The notes under the pieces were generated by a model. That model saw only the letters and a program-made list of their open reading frames with translations. It made no database searches and was not told the DNA's origin. From an uncultured Lachnospiraceae bacterium (GTDB taxonomy: Bacteria > Bacillota > Clostridia > Lachnospirales > Lachnospiraceae), in NCBI GenBank assembly GCA_910585635.1, contig CAJUFE010000086.1, positions 1 to 11,074 of the forward strand: a stretch of 11,074 nt of DNA, read 5' to 3'. Every line of letters starts with the position of its first letter. Positions within the stretch are counted from its first letter, which is position 1. This document shows, one piece after another, positions 5,207-11,074 of this stretch. Position numbers and translations under genes: made by a program.

Positions 5207-6370
5207 ATGAAAAAAACATATGAGCTGCTGGCGCCATGTCATTTTGGCCTGGAGGCAGTATTAAAAAAGGAGATTTTGGAGCTGGGGTATGAGATCGCCC
5301 AGGTAGAGGACGGGAGGGTGACCTTCATCGGGGACGATGACGGGATCTGCCGGGCGAATGTGTTCCTCAGGACCGCGGAGCGGGTACTGATAAAAGTGGG
5401 CAGCTTTCCTGCCGCCACCTTTGAAGAGCTGTTCCAGGGGACCAAAGCCATCCCGTGGGAGGACTACATCCCCAGGGACGGGAGGTTCTGGGTGGCGAAG
5501 GCGTCCTCGATCAAGAGCAAGCTGTTCAGCCCCTCGGATATCCAGTCCATCATGAAAAAGGCCATGGTGGAACGCTTGAAGCAGTCTTATGGGCTGACCT
5601 GGTTCGAAGAGACGGGGAGCCGCTATCCGCTGCGGGTGTTCCTGTATAAGGATGTGGTCACCGTGGGGATCGATACCAGCGGGGATTCTCTGCATAAACG
5701 GGGCTATCGGACCTTGACCAGCAAGGCGCCGATCACGGAGACCCTGGCTGCGGCGCTGATCATGCTGACCCCCTGGAGCCGGGATAGGATCCTGGTGGAT
5801 CCCTTTTGCGGCAGCGGGACCTTCCCGATCGAGGCGGCTATGATGGCGGCCAACATCGCGCCGGGGATGGAGCGGGCGTTCCTGTCGGAGGGATGGGAGA
5901 ACCTCATCCCGAAGCGGTACTGGCAGGAGGTCCGGGAGGAGGCGGCAGACTTAGTGGAGCGGGATATCAAGACGGACATCCAGGGCTATGATATCGACGG
6001 GGAGATCGTGCGGGCCGCCCGGGCGAATGCAGAGCGGGCTGGAGTAGGCCATCTGATCCATTTCCAGCAGCGCCCGGTGAAGGAGCTGAGCCATCCGAAG
6101 AAATACGGTTTTTTGATCGCCAACCCGCCTTATGGGGAACGTTTGGAGGAAAAAGAGGACCTTCCGGGGATCTATAGGGAGCTGGGAGAGCGGTTCGCGG
6201 CCCTGGATTCCTGGTCAGCCTATCTGATCACGGCCTATCCGGATGCGGAAAAGTGCATGGGCCGTAAGGCGGATAAGAACCGGAAGATCTACAATGGGAT
6301 GATGAAGACCTATTTTTATCAGTTCTTAGGGCCGAAGCCGCCCAGAAAAAGGGAAGGAGCCGGGATTTGA
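5207..6370 (+). CDS. THUMP-domain RNA methyltransferase, RlmL/YpsC type
   Basis: 387 residues, a length typical of the Firmicute single-module proteins related to the N-terminal half of E. coli RlmL, which makes N2-methylguanosine at 23S rRNA G2445. An N-terminal ferredoxin-like plus THUMP region (about 1-155) binds RNA. The C-terminal Rossmann methyltransferase has motif I DPFCGSGTFPIEAA at 198-211 for S-adenosylmethionine and motif IV NPPYGERL at 306-313, where NPPY marks methylation of an exocyclic base nitrogen. Substrate is inferred from the family; related proteins act on tRNA, so rRNA is likely but unproven. AGGAG sits 6 nt before the ATG and overlaps the previous stop. Its own TGA overlaps the TTG start of the next gene. 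Confidence 0.93.
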   Translation: MKKTYELLAPCHFGLEAVLKKEILELGYEIAQVEDGRVTFIGDDDGICRANVFLRTAERVLIKVGSFPAATFEELFQGTKAIPWEDYIPRDGRFWVAKASSIKSKLFSPSDIQSIMKKAMVERLKQSYGLTWFEETGSRYPLRVFLYKDVVTVGIDTSGDSLHKRGYRTLTSKAPITETLAAALIMLTPWSRDRILVDPFCGSGTFPIEAAMMAANIAPGMERAFLSEGWENLIPKRYWQEVREEAADLVERDIKTDIQGYDIDGEIVRAARANAERAGVGHLIHFQQRPVKELSHPKKYGFLIANPPYGERLEEKEDLPGIYRELGERFAALDSWSAYLITAYPDAEKCMGRKADKNRKIYNGMMKTYFYQFLGPKPPRKREGAGI

Positions 6371-7887
6371 GATCGGAGCAGATCCGACAGGGAGCAAAAG
6401 GGAAGAGAGGGCTCTCCGAAAGAGGGCAGGCCACCAGGGAGAACGCCAGGGTCCTGTGCTGGCTCTGCGCCGCTTGCCTGGCGGTCGGACTGGTGACGGC
6501 TCTGTCCGGCTGCAGCAGAAAGGCCTGGCAGGACCGGAGGGAGTCCGCCAGCCAGGAGGAGATGGCCGCGCCGCCTTCAGAAGAGGTGACGATCTATATC
6601 CGGACAGACGAGGAGGAGAGCAGCCCGGAGGCCGGCGGCGGTCAGGAGACAGAGGGCGGGCAGGGAGAAGCTGGCGAGGGCCAGGACAAGGACCAGGAGG
6701 AGGCAGAGCCCATAGAGCTGCCAGAGGTCTATGACTATCGGAAGATCGGCCGCGCGCCGAAGGCGGGGGATCAGAAGGAGCTGGGGACCTGCTGGGCCTT
6801 TTCCTCCTTGATGGCTTTGGAGAGCACGCTGCTGCCGGAGGAGAGCCTGGTCTTCTCGGCGGACCATATGTCCAGGATGAACAGCTTTTCTCTGGGACAG
6901 GAGGAGGGCGGCCATTACGCCATGTCTATGGCCTACCTCTTGGCCTGGCAGGGGCCGGTGCTGGAGGAGGATGACCCGTATGGGGACGGCCAGTCACCGG
7001 AGGGCCTTGCGCCGGTCCGGCATGTACAGGAGATCCGTCTCCTGGAGCCCAAGGACTATACGCGGATCAAGGAAGCGGTCTATACCATCGGGGGTGTGCA
7101 GAGTTCCCTCTACACTACCATGCAGGACCCCTCCGACGCAGACCGCTACTATAATAAAGAAACCTGCGGATATTACTATCCGGGGGAGGAGAGGTCCAAC
7201 CATAACCTGGTGATCGTAGGCTGGGACGACCATTATCCCAAGGAGGCGTTTAACCAGCAGCCGGAAGGGGACGGAGCCTTCATCTGCCTGAACAGCTGGG
7301 GGCCGGACTTTGGTGAAGAAGGCTGCATCTATGTATCCTACTATGACACCAACATCGGAGATGTGAACGTCCTGTATTCTGGCATCACGGACACGGAGGA
7401 CTATACCGGGATCTATCAGTCCGATCTGTGCGGCTGGGTGGGCCAGCTGGGTTATGGGCGGGATGAAGCTTACTTTGCCAATGCCTACACAGCTGAGGGC
7501 CAGGAACGCCTAAAGGCGGTGGGCTTTTATGCTACGATGCCGGGGAGCAGCTATGAGGTCTACGCCGCCGCCGGCCTGACGTCTCCCGAGGAGCTTGAGC
7601 TGGATGAGCCGCTGGCTAAGGGGAGCATGGAGGACGCCGGCTTCTATACGGTCCGGCTGTCTAAGGAGATCTCCCTGACCCGGGGAGAAAAGTTCTGGGT
7701 GGCGGTCAAGCTGAAGACGCCGGGAGCCATCCATCCGGTGGCGATCGAATATCAGCCTCAGGATGGCGAAAGCCGGGTCGATCTGTCCGACGGGGAGGGA
7801 TATCTGAGCGCGGACGGAAAGAAGTGGGTCAGCGCAGAGCAGGAGCAGAGCTGCAACCTCTGTCTGAAGGCGTACACGGTGAGATAA
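6367..7887 (+). CDS. Papain-family (C1) lipoprotein protease with lectin-like C-terminus
   Basis: 506 residues starting with TTG. AAGGAG at 6354-6359 lies 7 nt upstream, and no in-frame ATG, GTG or TTG occurs before the lipobox, so TTG is needed to keep the signal. A hydrophobic run (about 29-45) ends in LSGC with Cys49, a lipoprotein signal. An acidic Glu/Gly-rich linker (about 56-115) follows. The C1 domain has oxyanion Gln136, catalytic Cys142 (GTCWAFS), His279 (NHNLVIVGWDD) and Asn309 (NSWGPDFGEEG); the six-residue Gln-Cys spacing equals papain's. The region from about 330 resembles the lectin-like domain that follows C1 domains in clostridial proteins. It should be anchored outside the membrane; substrate unknown. 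TTGA overlaps the methyltransferase stop. There is no clear prodomain. Confidence 0.9.
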   Translation: MRSEQIRQGAKGKRGLSERGQATRENARVLCWLCAACLAVGLVTALSGCSRKAWQDRRESASQEEMAAPPSEEVTIYIRTDEEESSPEAGGGQETEGGQGEAGEGQDKDQEEAEPIELPEVYDYRKIGRAPKAGDQKELGTCWAFSSLMALESTLLPEESLVFSADHMSRMNSFSLGQEEGGHYAMSMAYLLAWQGPVLEEDDPYGDGQSPEGLAPVRHVQEIRLLEPKDYTRIKEAVYTIGGVQSSLYTTMQDPSDADRYYNKETCGYYYPGEERSNHNLVIVGWDDHYPKEAFNQQPEGDGAFICLNSWGPDFGEEGCIYVSYYDTNIGDVNVLYSGITDTEDYTGIYQSDLCGWVGQLGYGRDEAYFANAYTAEGQERLKAVGFYATMPGSSYEVYAAAGLTSPEELELDEPLAKGSMEDAGFYTVRLSKEISLTRGEKFWVAVKLKTPGAIHPVAIEYQPQDGESRVDLSDGEGYLSADGKKWVSAEQEQSCNLCLKAYTVR

Positions 7888-7890
7888 GTG

Positions 7891-7919
7891 GTGACCGTCC
7901 AGATACCCTGAACGGTTTC
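7891..7919 (-). repeat. 29-bp inverted repeat, copy 2 (reversed, degenerate)
   Basis: Starting 3 nt after the protease stop, GTGACCGTCCAG (7891-7902) pairs with CTGAACGGTTTC (7908-7919) with two mismatches and one G-T pair. The loop is ATACC on the + strand, which is GGTAT on the minus strand, so this copy lies in the opposite orientation to the other two. No T run follows; termination would be weak at best. Confidence 0.65.
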
Positions 7920-7977
7920 GATAAGTGGCCATACAGGGATGGACTGGAGGGTCAGGGGATAAGGAGAGGACAGTATT

Positions 7978-8586
7978 ATGAAGGAAAGGTTGATATTTGC
8001 GACCGGCAATGAAGGGAAGATGCGGGAGATCCGAAAGATCCTGGACGGTCTGGGCATGGAGATCCTTTCGATGAAGGAGGCCGGTGTCTCCTTAGATATC
8101 CTGGAGGATGGGGAGACCTTCCGGGAAAACGCGCAGATCAAGGCCTATGCCGTGTGGCGGGAGACCGGCGGGATCGTCCTGGCTGATGATTCCGGCCTGG
8201 TGGTAGACTATCTGGGGGGAGAGCCGGGGATCTACTCGGCCCGCTACATGGGGGAGGATACCTCCTACGAGATAAAGAACCAGGCGATCATCGACCGGCT
8301 GGCGGGGATCGAGGGCGAGGAAAGGGCGGCCCGGTTCGTGTGCGCGATCGCGGCGGTGCTGCCGGACGGGCAGGTGCTGCACACAGAGGCGGCCATGGAG
8401 GGCCTGATCGCGGAGCGTCCCGCCGGGTGCGGCGGCTTTGGCTATGACCCGATCCTCTATATCCCGGGATCTGGGAAGACCAGCGCGGAGCTGACCATGG
8501 AGGAGAAGAACAAGATCAGCCACCGGGGAAAGGCTCTGGAGGAGATGCGGGCCAGACTAGCAGCATTATACGGAGGAAGAGCATGA
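7978..8586 (+). CDS. rdgB: dITP/XTP pyrophosphatase (RdgB/HAM1)
   Basis: Hydrolyses the non-canonical purine nucleotides dITP, ITP and XTP to monophosphate plus pyrophosphate, keeping deaminated bases out of DNA and RNA. The 202 residues match the family length. Signature motifs are TGNEGK at 9-14, FRENA near 48-52, ADDSGL at 69-74 with the metal-binding Asp pair, GFGYDP at 153-158 and SHRGKA at 181-186, all intact. AGGAG at 7962-7966 is 11 nt before the ATG and AGAGGA is closer. I see no convincing promoter in the 90-nt gap after the protease, so it is probably transcribed by read-through. Its TGA overlaps the ATG of the metallophosphoesterase gene, an arrangement like Bacillus ysnA-ysnB. 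Confidence 0.97.
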   Translation: MKERLIFATGNEGKMREIRKILDGLGMEILSMKEAGVSLDILEDGETFRENAQIKAYAVWRETGGIVLADDSGLVVDYLGGEPGIYSARYMGEDTSYEIKNQAIIDRLAGIEGEERAARFVCAIAAVLPDGQVLHTEAAMEGLIAERPAGCGGFGYDPILYIPGSGKTSAELTMEEKNKISHRGKALEEMRARLAALYGGRA

Positions 8587-9074
8587 TGAAGATCCTGATC
8601 GTAAGCGATACCCATCGATATGACGAAAACCTGAAACTGGTCATCAAGGAGACGGCGCCGATCGATATGCTGATCCATCTGGGAGACGTGGAGGGCAGTG
8701 AGATCTATATCCCGGAGTGGGTGAACCCCGGCTGCGAGATCCAGATGGTGCGGGGGAACAATGACTTCTTCTCTACCCTGGACAGGGAGCGGGAGATCCA
8801 GATCGGGAGATACAAGGTCCTGCTGACCCACGGCCACTACTATAGCGTGTCCTTGGGCGCGGAGCAGCTGACCATCGATGCCAGGGCCAGGGATTTTGAT
8901 ATCGCCATGTTCGGCCACACCCACAGGCCCTATTTTGACGACAGCGCCGGGATCATCGTGCTGAACCCAGGCAGCTTATCCTATCCCAGACAGGAAGGGC
9001 GGGAGCCCTCCTATATGATCATGGAGCTGGATGAGAAGGGGGATGCCCATTTCACCCAGCATTATCTGGATTGA
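8583..9074 (+). CDS. YsnB-like small metallophosphoesterase
   Basis: 163 residues of the YfcE/MJ0936 calcineurin-like family. The metal-binding motifs are SDTH at 8-11, GD at 34-35, GNND at 58-61, THGH at 82-85 and GHTH at 111-114, followed by LNPGSLSYPR as in the family. Start: ATG at 8583 overlaps the rdgB stop as ATGA, with GGAGG at 8572-8576 six nt upstream; the second ATG at 8586 is equally possible and would drop one Met. The rdgB pairing resembles ysnA-ysnB of Bacillus, suggesting a shared role in nucleotide clean-up, though the substrate is not known. It is about 20 residues shorter than the paralogue at 4640-5197 and clearly distinct from it. Confidence 0.92.
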   Translation: MMKILIVSDTHRYDENLKLVIKETAPIDMLIHLGDVEGSEIYIPEWVNPGCEIQMVRGNNDFFSTLDREREIQIGRYKVLLTHGHYYSVSLGAEQLTIDARARDFDIAMFGHTHRPYFDDSAGIIVLNPGSLSYPRQEGREPSYMIMELDEKGDAHFTQHYLD

Positions 9075-9084
9075 AGAGAACGCG

Positions 9085-9209
9085 CAAAGGCCTGGTGGCA
9101 TAGCATCATACGATGGCTAAGGCCTTGAGAAGGTGCTAAGAGGACGCGGCTGCTGCCGGTGCCAGGCTTTTTGGCCTTCCTGGCCCGCCCTATGCTCTAT
9201 GCAGGGCGG
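9085..9209 (+). promoter_or_regulatory. Structured leader before the MATE gene
   Basis: The 160-nt gap holds several pairings. AAGGCCT (9087-9093) pairs with AGGCCTT (9120-9126) and encloses a 7-nt bulge and a second stem, TAGCATC (9101-9107) with GATGGCTA (9112-9119, one bulged G). Further on, CCGCCCT (9185-9191) pairs perfectly with AGGGCGG (9203-9209). Neither is followed by a T run, so these are not standard terminators, and no clear promoter is visible. It could be a regulatory leader or merely processing/stability hairpins. I do not recognise a known riboswitch. Confidence 0.35.
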
Positions 9210-9237
9210 TGGATGACAGGAGGCCGGACCGGCATAG

Positions 9238-10701
9238 ATGGAAGGAAAATGCGAGATGGATAGGAAAGATAGGCCGGGAAAAACAGTGGTCATTGGGAAC
9301 CCGATCACGGAAGGGAGCATCCCGGTCCAGCTCATGCTGTTCTTTTTCCCGATCTTGATCGGCTCCCTGTTCCAGCAGCTGTATAATATGGTGGACGCGG
9401 TCATCGTAGGCCGTTATCTGGGAAAGGCGGCGCTGGGGGCGGTGGGAGGCTCCACCTATATGCTGATCAATCTGATCGTCTACCTGTTCCAGGGGCTGGC
9501 CAACGGGGCGGCGGTCACAGGGGCCCAGGCCTACGGGGCCGGAAGGAAAGAGCGGTTCGGCCAGGTGGTGCAGACCTCTATGGTCCTCTCTATAGCAGCG
9601 GGCCTTTTGTTCACCGGGCTGGGGATCTGGCTCTTCCCGGTGGTCCTAAGGAGGATCGGGACGCCAAAGGAGGTGCTGGGACCGGCTACGATCTATGTGA
9701 CGATCTTTTCGGCAGGGTTCCTGCCTTCCTGCATCTATAATATCGGCGCAGGCCTGGTGCGGGCTACCGGGGACAGCAGACGCCCTCTGTTCTGCCTGAT
9801 CGCGGCCAGCGTGGTCAATATCGCTCTGGACCAGCTCTTCATCGCCATCTTCCACTGGGGTGTGGCAGGAGCGGCGTGGGCCACGGTGATCGCCCAGTGC
9901 GTCAGCGCGGTCCTGGTGCTCGCGCTGTTGACGGGGAAGGATGCGCCCTATCAGTTGAGACTGTCCCGCCAGGATGGGGCCGGTCAGCCAAGACGGTCCA
10001 GCCGGGATACGTTCTATCTGTTCAGGCAGATCGGGTCAGGAGTGGATAAGGAGATCTTAAAAAAGATCTTGGGGATCGGGATCCCCTCCGGTATCCAGGC
10101 CGACCTGTACTCGGTGGCGAACCTGATCATGCAGATCCAGGTGAACACCTACGGCACCAACACGGTGGCGGCGCTTTCGGCCTATGAGAAGATCGACGGC
10201 TTTTTCTGGATGACCATGACGGCTTTCGGCACGGCGATCACCACCTTCTGTGGGCAGAATTTCGGCGCGGGGGAGTGGAAGCGGGTCCGGCAGGGGATGC
10301 ACATCTGCTTCGGCCTGGCAGCTGTGACCGCTGTGGGCATCTCTGCGGTGTTCTACAGCTTTGCGCCCCATCTGATCGCCTGGTTCACCTCGGATGAGGA
10401 GGTGATCGCCATCGGCGCCGGATTGATGATGCAGCTGATGCCCTTTTATGTGACCTATGTATGGACGGAGATCTACGCCGGCGGGATACGGGGCTGCGGC
10501 CAGAGTGTGGTCCCCATGGCGATCACGGCGGTGGGGGTGTGCCTTTTGCGGGTGATCTGGACCGGCGTGGTGGCCTGGACGGACGGCAGCGCGGCCATGC
10601 TCATGGTGGGCTACCCCATGACCTGGGCGATCACCAGCGCGGCGATCATGGTCTATTACTGGAAGGGGAACTGGATGCGGATACCGTCAGCGGGAGGCTG
10701 A
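9238..10701 (+). CDS. MATE family efflux transporter
   Basis: 487 residues with about 12 hydrophobic segments in two MatE halves (about 27-230 and 280-480). Family sequences include FPILIGSLFQQLYNMVDAVIVGRYLG in the first helices and a matching second half containing AYEKIDGFFWMTMTAFGTAITTFCGQNFGAG. The halves are joined by a charged loop (about 240-275). These proteins export drugs or metabolites in exchange for Na+ or H+ across the cytoplasmic membrane; substrate cannot be read from sequence. Start: ATG 9238 has AGGAGG at 9218-9223 but 14 nt away, too far for an ideal site. ATG 9256 (residue 7) has AAGGA at 9242-9246 nine nt upstream and is the likelier start. It is the last gene of the run before the tRNA cluster. 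Confidence 0.95.
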   Translation: MEGKCEMDRKDRPGKTVVIGNPITEGSIPVQLMLFFFPILIGSLFQQLYNMVDAVIVGRYLGKAALGAVGGSTYMLINLIVYLFQGLANGAAVTGAQAYGAGRKERFGQVVQTSMVLSIAAGLLFTGLGIWLFPVVLRRIGTPKEVLGPATIYVTIFSAGFLPSCIYNIGAGLVRATGDSRRPLFCLIAASVVNIALDQLFIAIFHWGVAGAAWATVIAQCVSAVLVLALLTGKDAPYQLRLSRQDGAGQPRRSSRDTFYLFRQIGSGVDKEILKKILGIGIPSGIQADLYSVANLIMQIQVNTYGTNTVAALSAYEKIDGFFWMTMTAFGTAITTFCGQNFGAGEWKRVRQGMHICFGLAAVTAVGISAVFYSFAPHLIAWFTSDEEVIAIGAGLMMQLMPFYVTYVWTEIYAGGIRGCGQSVVPMAITAVGVCLLRVIWTGVVAWTDGSAAMLMVGYPMTWAITSAAIMVYYWKGNWMRIPSAGG

Positions 10702-10730
10702 GGTGTCCAGGCGTCCGGTCAGAGGAGCGG

Positions 10731-10753
10731 TCCCTTTAGAGATCTGGAAGGGA
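10731..10753 (+). terminator. Weak hairpin after the MATE gene
   Basis: TCCCTT (10731-10736) pairs with AAGGGA (10748-10753) across an 11-nt loop and is followed by only TTTGC. Together with the inverted repeat just downstream it may reduce read-through into the tRNA genes, but neither is a strong terminator. Confidence 0.3.
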
Positions 10754-10762
10754 TTTGCTGGC

Positions 10763-10791
10763 GTGACCGTTCAGGGTGTCTGAACGGTTAC
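10763..10791 (+). repeat. 29-bp inverted repeat, copy 3
   Basis: GTGACCGTTCAG (10763-10774) and CTGAACGGTTAC (10780-10791) form a 12-bp stem with one G-T pair around loop GGTGT. It matches copy 1 in layout and loop, and copy 2 in the CCGT/ACGG arm centre. Confidence 0.8.
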
Positions 10792-10831
10792 CTATTGGTC
10801 TTTCAAAAATGTAGAAAATGTGTTTTTTTTC

Positions 10832-10860
10832 TTGACAAGAGGCTGGTTTTCCTGTATAGT
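10832..10860 (+). promoter_or_regulatory. Strong sigma-A promoter of the tRNA genes
   Basis: TTGACA at 10832-10837, a 17-nt spacer and TATAGT at 10855-10860 form a near-perfect promoter, with an eight-T run just upstream as a possible UP-like element. The start near 10867 would leave about 30 nt before tRNA-Arg. Confidence 0.88.
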
Positions 10861-10896
10861 ATATTACTGTCAGCCGCATAAAATGGCTAGACGAGT

Positions 10897-10970
<74 letters not shown>

Positions 10971-11009
10971 TTTTCGCATCTGTTCACTGGGATGCGTCTC
11001 ATATGATAT

Positions 11010-11074
11010 GGTGGGTATAGCGCAGTTGGTTAGCGCGCCAGATTGTGGCTCTGGAGGCCCAGGGTTCGAGTCCC
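11010..11074 (+). tRNA. tRNA-His (anticodon GTG), partial at window edge
   Basis: It begins with GGTGGGTA, where the extra G at 11010 is the G-1 typical of tRNA-His. D arm GCGCAGTTGGTTAGCGC, anticodon stem CCAGA/TCTGG with anticodon GTG at 11045-11047, and the start of the T arm (GGGTTCGAGTCCC) are visible. The window ends before the 3' acceptor strand. It is 39 nt after tRNA-Arg and probably on the same transcript. Confidence 0.95.

Noticed and set aside
9085..9127. Guanidine-II (mini-ykkC) riboswitch before the transporter
   Set aside because: Two hairpins with ACGR loops are required; the loop here is ATAC and no second such hairpin is present.

Overview
The window looks like chromosomal core DNA from a moderately high-GC Firmicute, most likely a Lachnospiraceae-type clostridium. 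The evidence is a class III fructose-1,6-bisphosphatase, strong AGGAGG-type ribosome binding sites, sigma-A promoters with near-consensus boxes, intrinsic terminators, a C1-peptidase lipoprotein of the clostridial gut type and an rdgB-metallophosphoesterase pair arranged as in Bacillus ysnA-ysnB. This is judged from protein and motif recognition only. Every protein gene is on the + strand. I see no phage, IS element or CRISPR array.

Layout. Positions 1-135 hold an unassigned tail ending in an intrinsic terminator. An extended -10 promoter then drives fbp (gluconeogenic FBPase), which is followed 3 nt later by a small HAAS/DUF1700-type membrane protein. A perfect inverted repeat with a T run closes this unit. 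A TTGACA-N17-TACAAT promoter drives a secreted NlpC/P60 cell-wall hydrolase that ends at a strong two-way terminator. Between that terminator and the next gene, the minus strand carries a promoter, a 5' hairpin, a C-rich linker and the same terminator. Together these form a candidate small RNA of about 100 nt, the most interesting unannotated item here. Next come a 67-residue Asn/Ser/Gln-rich protein with an ideal ribosome binding site and its own terminator, and a single-domain rhodanese.

From 4562 a TTGACA-N16-TATAGA promoter begins a tightly packed run: a YfcE-type phosphodiesterase, a THUMP-domain rRNA/tRNA methyltransferase, a papain-family lipoprotein protease whose TTG start overlaps the methyltransferase stop, then rdgB (house-cleaning dITP/XTP pyrophosphatase) overlapping a second small metallophosphoesterase, and finally a MATE efflux transporter. 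The window closes with a strong promoter driving a tRNA-Arg(TCT), followed by a tRNA-His(GTG) cut by the window edge.

Three copies of a 29-bp inverted repeat with conserved 12-nt arms and a GGTRT loop sit in the gaps at 2688, 7891 (reversed) and 10763. They look like a dispersed hairpin family. The genes are mainly housekeeping: carbon metabolism, nucleotide sanitation, RNA modification, envelope remodelling and efflux. The less ordinary items are the sRNA candidate, the low-complexity small protein, the repeat family and the protease-methyltransferase coupling.
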